From Anaerocolumna xylanovorans DSM 12503 (lineage in GTDB: Bacteria; Bacillota; Clostridia; Lachnospirales; Lachnospiraceae), in NCBI RefSeq assembly GCF_900143645.1, contig NZ_FRFD01000013.1, forward strand, positions 62,001 through 126,000: a stretch of 64,000 nucleotides of DNA. Reading direction: 5' to 3'. The notes under the pieces were generated by a model. It saw only the letters and a list, made by a program, of their open reading frames with translations, was not told the origin of the DNA and did not search any database. Each line of letters begins with the position of its first letter. The first letter of the stretch is position 1. The translations under genes and the position numbers were made by a program. Below, in pieces: positions 42,534 through 51,489 of this stretch.

Positions 42534-43775
42534 TTGACGGATAACAATCTGGTGATGGCTGCGGCTGCATCCATATTTTTACCTTATATGATATCCGCGG
42601 TAATATTGGTTTCCATTGCTATTTATATAGCCATTAATAAACAGACGAGAGAAATATGCCTGCTACATAAGGAATTTAAAGGAATTCTATATTTCCAGTT
42701 GTTTTTCCAGATGGTGTCCTTAATCTATGGGAATTGGATGGGAGTATTGGGAGGCTTTGCCTTTATGCTGGCGGCTATTTTAGGAATATTCCAGTATCAT
42801 GTTATGACGGCAGAGCTTTATGAAAAGAGTCTTAGTGTCATGTGCATATTCAGCTGCTTTTCAACGGTCTATGCATTGGCTGAACAGGCTATGATATCTG
42901 GCGGATACCTTCATTACGAACGGGTATGCAGCATATTCTTTTATCCAAACTACTTTGCAACGATATCGGCAACGGTTGTTTTGATCAGTACCTATAAATT
43001 ACTTACCAGACAAGGTAACCCGTATATATTCTGTACAGCAATCGTAATGAACCTTATTAATATTTACTTAAGCCAAAGTATGTTTGGCTGGGTAGAGGTA
43101 CTGGCCGGAATCTCTGTTATGTTTTTTGTACTTCGTTATTACCGTTTGCTTGCTTCCTTTGTAGGAGCTGCCCTCATTGGAATTGCATTGATATTGGTTA
43201 TTAATCCGGATGTCATTCCAAGAATATCCCAGGCAAATCTTACATTAAGTATGCGTTTTCAGATATGGAGAGATGCAATTCTCTATGTCAAAGAAGCACC
43301 GCTTTTTGGCAAGGGAACTATGACCTATGCATACAATACCCTTCAGACCGGTAAGATCGTACCTCATTCCCATAATATGATGCTGGAGTCACTTTTGAAC
43401 TACGGAATTCTTGGAAGTGCCGTTTTAGTGGGAGCAGTTGCCAAATACCTGGTAAGTGTTATAAAGAGATGCTACTATCAGGGGGATATTAGGATAACCT
43501 CTCTTATACTGGGGGTTACAGGAGCAGCCCTCGTACATGGAATTACGGATATTACCCTTATGTGGCTTCAGACCCTTCCGTTATTTGTGTTCTTGTTGGC
43601 CGGAGCCGGAGTATTTGAGAAGAGTGCGGCGGAAGAAGACAGTATCTACGAAAAGATACCGGGCTATATGGTTCAAAAGGTTGCACCTGTTATCGTTTAT
43701 TGTAAAAAATCCTGTGACAGTTCAAAAGAGCTGCTTATAAATAAAGAAAATATAAAAGAAAGAGCCAGCGCTTAA
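42534..43775 (+). CDS. O-antigen ligase / Wzy-like membrane protein
   Basis: This 413-residue protein has 10 or more membrane helices and a long loop with the O-antigen-ligase features IWRDAILYVKEAPLFGKG (near residue 245) and HSHNMMLESLLNYG (near 280), where conserved Arg and His act on lipid-linked glycan. It probably ligates or polymerises a surface polysaccharide. I use TTG 42534 with CGGAG upstream. The frame is open back to 42402 and reads like protein (HIKSNIHKNELTKAAENI), but has no ATG/GTG/TTG, so a non-standard start near an AGAGGCGGG at 42421 is possible. Confidence 0.75.
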   Translation: MTDNNLVMAAAASIFLPYMISAVILVSIAIYIAINKQTREICLLHKEFKGILYFQLFFQMVSLIYGNWMGVLGGFAFMLAAILGIFQYHVMTAELYEKSLSVMCIFSCFSTVYALAEQAMISGGYLHYERVCSIFFYPNYFATISATVVLISTYKLLTRQGNPYIFCTAIVMNLINIYLSQSMFGWVEVLAGISVMFFVLRYYRLLASFVGAALIGIALILVINPDVIPRISQANLTLSMRFQIWRDAILYVKEAPLFGKGTMTYAYNTLQTGKIVPHSHNMMLESLLNYGILGSAVLVGAVAKYLVSVIKRCYYQGDIRITSLILGVTGAALVHGITDITLMWLQTLPLFVFLLAGAGVFEKSAAEEDSIYEKIPGYMVQKVAPVIVYCKKSCDSSKELLINKENIKERASA

Positions 43776-43795
43776 AGGGCGAAAACATATTATTA

Positions 43796-43845
43796 ATGCA
43801 GAAGGTGCAGTTGTAAATTATTATAATGCAGCTTCTGCATTTTTG
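43796..43845 (+). terminator. Terminator after the O-antigen-ligase gene
   Basis: ATGCAGAAG (43796-43804) pairs with CTTCTGCAT (43832-43840), extended by TGCA/TGCA, then TTTTG. Confidence 0.75.
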
Positions 43846-43946
43846 ATATAAGGTTCCATACTAAGGCAATTGACAGGGTATCGTTATTTTGTTATGATAT
43901 CGAAGTATGCTTATTAGTTTATTTATTTTTACCGAAGAGGTATCTT

Positions 43947-44873
43947 ATGTCATTAGCTGTGATTGCACTAAACCAAATACTGGTTATGTTTCTGATAATG
44001 ATTCTGGGCTTTTTGTGCTATAAGATTAAGATTATCAATCATGAGACCAACAAAAAGCTGTCGGATTTCTTACTTCTGATTGTGAATCCACTGTTAATTT
44101 TTAATTCCTATCAAAGAGAGTTTAATAAAGAACTGCTTAATGGACTGGCCGTTTCATTTATTCTGGCCTTTATCAGCCATTTCATAGCCATAGCGGCAGC
44201 ATGGCTGTTTGTGAGGGGAAAGGATAAGCAAGACATTCCCTTAGAGAGGTTTTCCTGTATTTATTCCAACTGCGGCTTTATGGGAATCCCTTTGATTAAC
44301 AGCTTATATGGAAGCGAAGGAGTATTCTATCTGACTGCCTATATGACGGTATTTAACCTGTTAATCTGGACCCATGGCGTTATACTTATGACGGGGCACA
44401 GAAACCCAAAGGCCATGCTAAAGACATTGGTATCACCGACCTTTATCGGCATAATTGCCGGATTGCTGCTTTTTCTTCTCAATATCAGAATACCCCAGGT
44501 GCTATACCGTTCAATGGACTACGTAGCGTCGATGAACACACCCCTTGCTATGATAATAGCAGGAGTAACCATGGCACAGTCAGACCTTAAAAAAGTATTT
44601 TTAAAATGGAGAATTTATCTGGTTATCTTTGTAAAGCAGCTTGCCATTCCCGTGCTGTTAACATTACTATATTATAAGCTGCCTATTAATAACACAATCC
44701 TGACAACGGCCATATTGGCAGCAGGATGCCCCGTGGCGGCAACAGGAATGCTGTTTGCCTTACGCTACAATAAGAACCATTTGTATGCGTCGGAGCTTTA
44801 TGCTGTCAGTACCATGGCAGCGATTGTTACCATACCGGTTATCATGCTGGTTGCAGGACTTCTCATACGGTAA
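43947..44873 (+). CDS. AEC-family (auxin efflux carrier-like) transporter
   Basis: This 308-residue membrane protein has about ten helices in two halves. The first half contains LGFLCYKIKIINHETNKKLS with the conserved NP in LIVNPLLIFNSY; the second half has AGCPVAATGMLFALRYN near 265. Bacterial members export or import small organic acids such as malate. It is monocistronic, with GAAGAGGTA upstream of ATG 43947. Substrate unknown. Confidence 0.9.
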   Translation: MSLAVIALNQILVMFLIMILGFLCYKIKIINHETNKKLSDFLLLIVNPLLIFNSYQREFNKELLNGLAVSFILAFISHFIAIAAAWLFVRGKDKQDIPLERFSCIYSNCGFMGIPLINSLYGSEGVFYLTAYMTVFNLLIWTHGVILMTGHRNPKAMLKTLVSPTFIGIIAGLLLFLLNIRIPQVLYRSMDYVASMNTPLAMIIAGVTMAQSDLKKVFLKWRIYLVIFVKQLAIPVLLTLLYYKLPINNTILTTAILAAGCPVAATGMLFALRYNKNHLYASELYAVSTMAAIVTIPVIMLVAGLLIR

Positions 44874-44912
44874 TCGGTAATCACGATGACATTTGTCTGC
44901 GGTAAGAGGGCT

Positions 44913-44938
44913 AAGGATTAAATTATCTTAATCTTTTG
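44913..44938 (+). terminator. Weak terminator after the AEC transporter
   Basis: AAGGATTAA pairs with TTAATCTTT over a short loop; the following T-run is brief. Confidence 0.35.
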
Positions 44939-45000
44939 TAGTATTATATAGGGCGGATACTGCAAAATAAAAATATAAATCTAAATATTGTAAAAAATGG

Positions 45001-45029
45001 TTGACACCCGAACAAGAGTATGTTATAGT
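45001..45029 (+). promoter_or_regulatory. Promoter of the cold-shock gene
   Basis: Perfect TTGACA (45001-45006), 17-bp spacer, TATAGT (45024-45029). It leaves an untranslated leader of about 110 nt, typical for cold-shock mRNAs that fold differently with temperature. Confidence 0.7.
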
Positions 45030-45148
45030 TACACAGTAATCAAATAAATCATTATGTTGACCTGTATTTCAAGTCATTATTTTAGAATGATTTGATAGCA
45101 AGTCAATTTTTTTATATTGATGCGAATAAGAAAATGGAGGTACTATTA

Positions 45149-45358
45149 ATGAACAATGGTACAGTAAAATGGTTTAATTCACAAAAAGGTTATGGCTTTA
45201 TCACAGATGATAATAGTGGAGAAGATATTTTTGTACACTTTTCAGCTATTGAATCAAATGGTTTTAGAAATCTTGATGAAGGTCAAAGAGTTATTTTTGA
45301 TATCGAGAAAGATCCTAAAAGCAAGAAAATTAAAGCTGCTAATGTAAAGGTGGCATAA
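45149..45358 (+). CDS. Cold-shock protein (CspA family)
   Basis: This 69-residue single cold-shock domain has both RNA-binding motifs, KGYGFIT (residues 16-22) and DIFVHFSAI (29-37), and acts as an RNA chaperone. TGGAGGTAC lies at the right distance from ATG 45149; the earlier in-frame TTG/ATG at 45092 would add an untypical leader. Single gene with its own promoter and a strong terminator. Confidence 0.96.
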   Translation: MNNGTVKWFNSQKGYGFITDDNSGEDIFVHFSAIESNGFRNLDEGQRVIFDIEKDPKSKKIKAANVKVA

Positions 45359-45446
45359 AGCCAAATTATAACAAAATAAATTAATAGATGTACCGATTGT
45401 TGAATCCATTCGAAGATTTGTATCATTTAGGTAATTTAAATTTTTT

Positions 45447-45478
45447 ACAGAGTAGAACTTTTCTACTCTGTTTTTTTT
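45447..45478 (+). terminator. Terminator after the cold-shock gene
   Basis: ACAGAGTAGAA (45447-45457) pairs with TTCTACTCTGT (45461-45471), followed by seven more T. Confidence 0.92.
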
Positions 45479-45613
45479 GCATTACATAGTATGGAAGCTG
45501 TAAAATCTTATATATCATTACGCGATTATTCTTTTCAATGGAGAATTTCTGTGATATAATGCCATAAATTAGTAGAAAAGTTAAATTAGGCCGGGAGACA
45601 GGGAGGAGCAGCT

Positions 45614-46759
45614 ATGACGGATGGTAAAGAGAAGGAAAGGTATCTATATATTGATAATCTGCGGTTATTAATGATTATTTTCGTAGTAATGATGCATCTG
45701 GCAGTTACATACAGCGGGATAGGAGGCTGGTATACGGTAGAAAGAAAAGAGCTTGGCATATTCCAGACAGCATTTTTTGGTTTGTATCAATCCTTTACCC
45801 AGGCTTATTTTATGGGATTCTTATTTCTGATATCAGGTTACTTTGTTAAGAAATCCTATGATAAAAAAGGCTTTCAAAGGTTCATAAAAGACCGTCTTAT
45901 CCGATTGGGAATTCCTACTCTGATTTATATGCTGCTTATCACTCCGTTCATCATGGTGGTTTTGTTGGATTATACATGGGAAGGACATAGTGCTATAGAA
46001 GTTTATATACAGTACATAGTGAGCCTTGACTTCCTTGGATCAAGCGGTCCTCTCTGGTTCGCCTTTGCCCTGCTTATTTTTAACATTGTTTATGCCCTCC
46101 TCCGTAAAGTATCAAAGAAGCAGCAGGAGAATGGAGAAAAGGAACTGCCGGGCATGGGTGCAGCCATTCTGTTGATTCTTTTAATTTTTGCAGGTGCATT
46201 CCTGATTAGGCTGGTACAGCCAATCGGTACAAGTATCCTGAACATGCAGCTTTGTTATTTTGCCCAGTATATCATTCTATTCATCGTAGGAGTAACAGCG
46301 GGAAAATACCGCTGGTTCTCTAAGCTGACCTATCAATCCGGGCGTAAATGGCTGTTTGCGGCTTTGGTTCCGGGCATCCTATGCTGGGCGGTAATTATAC
46401 TGGCAGGCGGAGCCTTAAATGGAAATGATGGCTTGCTTTATGGGGGCTTGCATTGGCAGAGCGCAGCCTATGCTCTGTGGGAATCATTTACGGCAGTGGC
46501 CATGTCAATCGGCCTTATCACAGTGTTTAGAGAAAAATACAATAAGCAGTCAAGGTTTGTAAAAACATTGTCTGATAATTCCTTTGCAGTTTATGTGTTC
46601 CACGCTCCGGTTATCATAGCAGTCACCCTTGCAATGACGAATTTACATACGGATCCGGTAATAAAATTCCTTCTTGCCTGCATCCTTGGTATTCCGCTAA
46701 GTTTTCTCTTCTCACATTACATATTCAGGCGTATCCCTTTCTTAAAGAAGGTATTGTGA
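45614..46759 (+). CDS. Acyltransferase-3 family membrane protein
   Basis: This 381-residue protein has about ten membrane helices. The family features are YLYIDNLRLLMIIFVVMMH near the N-terminus (the catalytic histidine in MMH), LISGYFVKKSYDKKGFQRFIKDRLIRLG near 75-100 with its arginines, and FHAPVI near 338. Such proteins acetylate or otherwise acylate cell-wall or secreted carbohydrates. ATG 45614 follows AGGGAGGAGCAGCT. Confidence 0.9.
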   Translation: MTDGKEKERYLYIDNLRLLMIIFVVMMHLAVTYSGIGGWYTVERKELGIFQTAFFGLYQSFTQAYFMGFLFLISGYFVKKSYDKKGFQRFIKDRLIRLGIPTLIYMLLITPFIMVVLLDYTWEGHSAIEVYIQYIVSLDFLGSSGPLWFAFALLIFNIVYALLRKVSKKQQENGEKELPGMGAAILLILLIFAGAFLIRLVQPIGTSILNMQLCYFAQYIILFIVGVTAGKYRWFSKLTYQSGRKWLFAALVPGILCWAVIILAGGALNGNDGLLYGGLHWQSAAYALWESFTAVAMSIGLITVFREKYNKQSRFVKTLSDNSFAVYVFHAPVIIAVTLAMTNLHTDPVIKFLLACILGIPLSFLFSHYIFRRIPFLKKVL

Positions 46760-46777
46760 CTGGGGCAGTGATTAATA

Positions 46778-46828
46778 AAGAGGCTGTACACCAGCGGTTA
46801 AAACCGTTTGTGTACAGCCTCTTTTGCA
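46778..46828. terminator. Bidirectional terminator between acyltransferase and PFOR
   Basis: AAGAGGCTGTACAC pairs with GTGTACAGCCTCTT (about 46779-46824), with an inner CGGTT/AACCG pairing, T-run on the plus side and A-run on the other. It lies between two convergent genes. Confidence 0.85.
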
Positions 46829-46862
46829 TGCTTATTTCGGCCGTTTTATATTTTACTTAGAA

Positions 46863-49800
46863 TTAGTCTTCCCAGGAAGCAAGACGTACAAGCTTCTTAT
46901 ACTTAGCCTTTGCACTGGCCTCTGACTTTGCAAAGAGGTCCTTTGCTCTTTCAGGGTTAGAACGTGCAAGAGAGCTATATCGTACTTCGTTAGAAAGGAA
47001 TTCCTGATAATCAGCAGTAGGCTCTTTGGAGTCTAACTGGAAGGGATTCTTGCCCTGTATTTCCAGACGGGGATCGAAACGGAATAAGTGCCAGTATCCG
47101 CAGGCAACTGCACGTTTCTCTTCTGTCTGAGCACCCTTCATACCACCCTTGATACCATGGTTGATACAAGGAGCATAAGCAATGATAATGGAAGGTCCAT
47201 TGTAGCTTTCAGCTTCAACAAATGCTTTTACGCACTGGTTGTAATCAGCACCCTGAGCAATCTGTGCTACGTATACATAGCCATAGCTCATTGCGATAGC
47301 AGCTAAGTCCTTCTTCTTAACTTCCTTACCGGCAGCAGCGAACTGAGCAATAGCACCGGTAGGTGTGGACTTGGAGGACTGTCCGCCTGTATTGGAGTAA
47401 ACTTCCGTATCAAATACTAAGATGTTAACATCTTCGCCGCTGGCAATTACATGGTCTAATCCGCCGAAGCCGATATCATAAGCCCATCCGTCACCGCCAA
47501 GGATCCACTGGGATTTCTTGGATAAGAAATCTTTGTTTGCTAAGATGTTAGCTCTGTCTTCATTATCACAGCTGCAGCTTTCAAGAGCAGCAATTAATTC
47601 TGTGGAAGCAGTTCCGTTTAATGCGCTGGAATCTTTTGTAGCAAGATATTGCTCGCAGGCAGCCTTGATATCTTCTTTCTCAACAACAGCAGAAAGTGCT
47701 TCTACGGAAGAGATAAGACGTTTTCTAAGAGCTTTCTGTGCAAGAGCCATACCATAGCCGTACTCTGCATTATCTTCGAATAAGGAGTTAGCCCAAGCGG
47801 GACCTTTGCCTTCTTTATTTACGGTATAAGGAGTGGAAGGTGCGCTGCCGCCCCAGATAGAAGAGCATCCGGTTGCATTGGCAATGTACATTCTGTCTCC
47901 GAATAACTGTGTAGCAAGTTTAGCGTAAGGTGTTTCACCGCAGCCTGCGCAGGCACCGGAGAACTCAAGTAAAGGTTTCTTGAACTGGCTTCCCTTAACA
48001 GTTGTTTCCTTGAATTTGGTAACAACTTCATTAGGATATCCAATCTCTACGCCGTAATCAAATAATTTCTGTGAATCTAACTGGCTGTCTAAACTTTCCA
48101 TTGTAAGAGCTTTTTCGCCCTTCTTACCAGGACAAACATTTACGCAGGAACCGCAGCCCTGGCAATCCAGTGCAGATACGGAGATAGCGAATTTGAATCC
48201 GGGCATACCGGTTAAATCAACATTTAAGGAGCCTTCAGGAGCGTTAGCAACCTGTTCTTCTGTCATAGCAACAGGACGAATGGATGCATGAGGGCATACA
48301 TAAGAACAGAAGTTACACTGGATACAGTTTTCCGGATGCCAGCTGGGAACATCTACTGCGATACCACGTTTTTCAAATGCAGCAGAGCCTAAGGGGAAAG
48401 TACCGTCTGCCATATCTGCAAAAGTAGAAACGGGAAGACTGTAACCGTCCTGGGCATTAACAACATTCTGGATTTTATTTACATAATCTACGACCTCTGT
48501 TCTGGAACCAGTTGCAACGCTAAGAAGGCTTTCATCTGTTGCATCAGCCCAGGAAGCGGGAACCTTAACTTCTTTCACATCGGTAATACCGCGGTCAATA
48601 GCATCATGATTCATCTTAACAATAGCGTCACCCTTCTTGCTGTAAGAAGCAGTAGCTGCTGCTTTCATGTATTTAACAGCATCTTCAACAGGAATGATGT
48701 TAGCTAATTTAAAGAAAGCAGCCTGTAATACGGTATTAATACGTCCGCCAAGACCGATTTCCTTACCAATGCTGATACCGTCGATGGTGTAGAATTTGAT
48801 GTTATGCTCAGCAATATAACGCTTAACCTGTCCAGGTAAGTGAGCTTCAATTTCTTCCATTGTCCATCCGCAGTTTAATAAGAATGTTCCGCCGTCCTTT
48901 AAATCCTGAACCATGTTGTATTTTCTCACATAGGAAGGATTGTGGCAGGCAACGAAGTTAGCCTGGCTTACAAGGTAAGTAGACTTAATAGGAGCCTTAC
49001 CGAAACGTAAGTGGGAGGTTGTAATACCGCCGGACTTTTTGGAGTCATAATCAAAATAAGCCTGAGCATACATGTCTGTATGGTCACCGATGATCTTGAT
49101 GGAGTTCTTGTTAGCACCTACAGTACCGTCAGCACCAAGTCCCCAGAATTTGCAGCTGATAGTTGCTTCGGGAGTGGTATTTGTCTTTTTTGTTGTTTCA
49201 AGAGAAAGATTTGTTACGTCATCTGTGATACCGATTGTAAATTTCTTCTTCTCTGCATTGTTATAAACAGAAACAATCTGTCCGGGTGTAGTATCTTTGG
49301 AGCCTAAACCGTAACGGCCGGTGAATACAGGGATGTCCTTGAATTTGGTTTCCTTTAAGGCAGCTACAATATCTAACCATAAAGGCTCGCCAAGGGCACC
49401 GGGCTCTTTTGTTCTGTCAAGTACACTGATTTGTTTAACGGAATCAGGAATGACATCTAATAAATGCTTAATAGAGAAAGGTCTGAAAAGTCTAACCTTG
49501 ATTAAACCAACCTTCTCACCTTTTGCTGTTAAGTAATCAATGGTTTCTTCAATGGTATCGCATACGGAACCCATAGCAATGATTACATGGGTAGCATCGG
49601 CAGCACCATAGTAGTTGAACAGTTTATAATCTGTTCCGAGTTTCTCATTTACTTTACCCATATATTCTTCTACGATACCGGGAATAGCATCATAGTAAGG
49701 ATTACATGCTTCTCTGGCCTGGAAGAAGATATCAGGATTCTGTGCAGTACCGCGTGTTACGGGATGTTCCGGATTTAATGCACGCTTACGGAATGCAGTA

Positions 49801-50399
49801 ACGGCATCCAGATCTGTCATTTCTTTTAAATCTTCATAATCCCACATCTCAATTTTCTGGATCTCATGGGAAGTACGGAAACCATCGAAGAAATGAAGGA
49901 AAGGAACTCGTCCCTTTATAGTAGAAAGATGTGCAACAGCACCTAAGTCCATAACTTCCTGTACATTTCCGGAACAAAGCATTGCAAAACCTGTCTGGCG
50001 GCATGCATATACGTCGGAGTGGTCACCGAAGATTGACAGTGCGTGGCTTGCTAAAGCACGGGCAGAAACATCAATAACACAGGGAAGTAATTCACCTGCG
50101 ATTTTGTACATATTAGGGATCATTAAAAGTAAGCCCTGTGATGCGGTAAAGGTAGTTGTCAAAGCACCTGCCTGTAAGGAACCGTGAACGGTACCAGCTG
50201 CACCAGCTTCAGACTGCATTTCGGTAACCTGTACTTCATGTCCGAAAATGTTCTTTCTTCCCTGAGCAGACCATGCGTCAGTAACTTCAGCCATAACTGA
50301 AGACGGTGTGATTGGATAGATGGCTGCAACATCGGTAAATGCATAGGAGACATGTGCCGCAGCATTATTTCCATCCATGGTTTTCATTTTTCTAGCCAT
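46863..50399 (-). CDS. nifJ: Pyruvate:ferredoxin (flavodoxin) oxidoreductase
   Basis: This 1178-residue single-chain enzyme converts pyruvate and CoA to acetyl-CoA, CO2 and reduced ferredoxin. Domains in order: N-terminal TPP-related domain I (AAAHVSYAFTDVAAIYPITP), domain II with FGDHSDVY, the CoA-binding domain, two ferredoxin clusters (CIQCNFCSYVCPHA near 685 and CQGCGSCVNVCPGKKG near 745), and TPP domain VI with CAGCGETPY (near 815), GDGWAYDIGFGG (near 965) and CINHGIKGG (near 1070). Length is typical. It starts behind AAGGAGGATAATATAAC. The reduced ferredoxin it makes is the expected donor of the Ech hydrogenase. Confidence 0.97.
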   Translation of the reverse strand: MARKMKTMDGNNAAAHVSYAFTDVAAIYPITPSSVMAEVTDAWSAQGRKNIFGHEVQVTEMQSEAGAAGTVHGSLQAGALTTTFTASQGLLLMIPNMYKIAGELLPCVIDVSARALASHALSIFGDHSDVYACRQTGFAMLCSGNVQEVMDLGAVAHLSTIKGRVPFLHFFDGFRTSHEIQKIEMWDYEDLKEMTDLDAVTAFRKRALNPEHPVTRGTAQNPDIFFQAREACNPYYDAIPGIVEEYMGKVNEKLGTDYKLFNYYGAADATHVIIAMGSVCDTIEETIDYLTAKGEKVGLIKVRLFRPFSIKHLLDVIPDSVKQISVLDRTKEPGALGEPLWLDIVAALKETKFKDIPVFTGRYGLGSKDTTPGQIVSVYNNAEKKKFTIGITDDVTNLSLETTKKTNTTPEATISCKFWGLGADGTVGANKNSIKIIGDHTDMYAQAYFDYDSKKSGGITTSHLRFGKAPIKSTYLVSQANFVACHNPSYVRKYNMVQDLKDGGTFLLNCGWTMEEIEAHLPGQVKRYIAEHNIKFYTIDGISIGKEIGLGGRINTVLQAAFFKLANIIPVEDAVKYMKAAATASYSKKGDAIVKMNHDAIDRGITDVKEVKVPASWADATDESLLSVATGSRTEVVDYVNKIQNVVNAQDGYSLPVSTFADMADGTFPLGSAAFEKRGIAVDVPSWHPENCIQCNFCSYVCPHASIRPVAMTEEQVANAPEGSLNVDLTGMPGFKFAISVSALDCQGCGSCVNVCPGKKGEKALTMESLDSQLDSQKLFDYGVEIGYPNEVVTKFKETTVKGSQFKKPLLEFSGACAGCGETPYAKLATQLFGDRMYIANATGCSSIWGGSAPSTPYTVNKEGKGPAWANSLFEDNAEYGYGMALAQKALRKRLISSVEALSAVVEKEDIKAACEQYLATKDSSALNGTASTELIAALESCSCDNEDRANILANKDFLSKKSQWILGGDGWAYDIGFGGLDHVIASGEDVNILVFDTEVYSNTGGQSSKSTPTGAIAQFAAAGKEVKKKDLAAIAMSYGYVYVAQIAQGADYNQCVKAFVEAESYNGPSIIIAYAPCINHGIKGGMKGAQTEEKRAVACGYWHLFRFDPRLEIQGKNPFQLDSKEPTADYQEFLSNEVRYSSLARSNPERAKDLFAKSEASAKAKYKKLVRLASWED

Positions 50400-50533
50400 G
50401 TTATATTATCCTCCTTAAAGAATGCAGTAATTGAGAAAATAAATGAACACAAAAAGAATGAGTCACCTCACCGTGCGCCTCAATTACTGGACATTGTTAA
50501 TTATGTAACTGGTTATGTATGGCATTAGCCGAT

Positions 50534-50555
50534 TTCTTATAATATATTATAAGAA
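50534..50555. promoter_or_regulatory. 22-bp AT-rich palindrome upstream of PFOR
   Basis: TTCTTATAATA followed by its exact reverse complement. It contains TATAAT on both strands, so it could be a -10 region overlapped by an operator. It does not match the Rex box TTGTTAA-N4-TTAACAA. Confidence 0.5.
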
Positions 50556-50903
50556 AATATGGTAAAATACCTATAGTAGAGAATAACACTATTCGACAGA
50601 TGTGTAAAGAGTTAATTCGTACTTATTCGAATTTTTAATAAATCATCCGGTACTGTTTTTGGAGTAAAAAACCGGTCAAAACAGCACGGTTTTTGGATGA
50701 AAAGGGAGGATGCCGGGCTCTAAGCATGTCCTGCTTTGTAAGAAGCTGTAACAAAGGGGAAGCAGGTGAAAAATAAAAAATCATTAGGTTAAAATATTAT
50801 CATGAGGAATAAAAATCCCAAAAAAGTTAATGATATGATGCGGAATATTTTTGGGCATACCATGATAAGATATAAAGTACTTACAAACTGCAAGGGTAAA
50901 TTA

Positions 50904-50932
50904 TTGACAACAAACCAGTGATAAGTTATAAT
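50904..50932 (+). promoter_or_regulatory. Promoter of greA-lysS
   Basis: Perfect TTGACA (50904-50909), 17-bp spacer, perfect TATAAT (50927-50932). Leader of about 45 nt. Confidence 0.85.
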
Positions 50933-50982
50933 ACTTTGAATGTATCGTTAATACGATTGAAACGGAGGAAGGGTGTTTAAAT

Positions 50983-51465
50983 ATGGCAGATAAAAAGAAC
51001 ATTTTGACCTATGAGGGATTAAGACTTTTAGAGGAAGAGTTACAGGATTTAAAAGTCAACAGACGTAAGGATGTTGCACAGAAGATAAAGGAAGCCAGGG
51101 AACAGGGAGACTTATCTGAAAATGCGGAATACGATGCAGCGAAGGATGAACAAAGAGAGATAGAAGGAAGAATTGAAGAGATAGATAAAATCTTAAAAAA
51201 TGCGGAAGTCGTTGTGGAAGACGAAGTCGAGGTAGATGTAATTAATATAGGCTGCAGGGTTAAGATACTTGACATTGAATTTGAAGATGAGATGGAATAT
51301 AAAATCGTAGGATCTACGGAAGCCAATAGTCTTAAAGGAAAGATCTCCAATGAATCACCGGTCGGTAAAGCATTGATTGGTGCGAGAGTTGGGGATATTG
51401 TTAATGTTGAGACCCATTCAGGCTTATTACAGTACAAAATTCTGGAAATACAAAGATCCAATTGA
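50983..51465 (+). CDS. greA: Transcription elongation factor GreA
   Basis: This 160-residue factor rescues stalled RNA polymerase by stimulating RNA cleavage. The N-terminal coiled coil (residues 8-75) has the conserved acidic tip in QGDLSENAEYDAAKDEQ. The C-terminal FKBP-like domain includes VGSTEAN, ISNESPVGKALIG and the closing VETHSGLLQYKIL. Start ATG 50983 behind GGAGGAAGGG. It lies 24 bp ahead of lysS, a common clostridial pair. Confidence 0.97.
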   Translation: MADKKNILTYEGLRLLEEELQDLKVNRRKDVAQKIKEAREQGDLSENAEYDAAKDEQREIEGRIEEIDKILKNAEVVVEDEVEVDVINIGCRVKILDIEFEDEMEYKIVGSTEANSLKGKISNESPVGKALIGARVGDIVNVETHSGLLQYKILEIQRSN

Positions 51466-51489
51466 TTTTTTTAGAAAGGATGAAGAAAA

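Larger units (their letters stand above)
50400..50982. other. Structured 580-bp intergenic region between PFOR and greA
   Basis: There is no gene. From the PFOR side it holds a perfect 22-bp palindrome (50534-50555), a two-level hairpin at 50643-50700 (TCATCC/GGATGA outside, CTGTTTT/AAAACAG inside, or alternatively AAAACCG/CGGTTTT with T-runs on both strands), a CCTGCTT...AAGCAGG hairpin at about 50729-50768, and the greA promoter. Confidence 0.5.

Noticed and set aside
50534..50555. Reading the PFOR palindrome as a Rex (NADH-sensing) site
   Set aside because: It lacks the TTGTTAA...TTAACAA core of Rex boxes; left as an unassigned palindrome.
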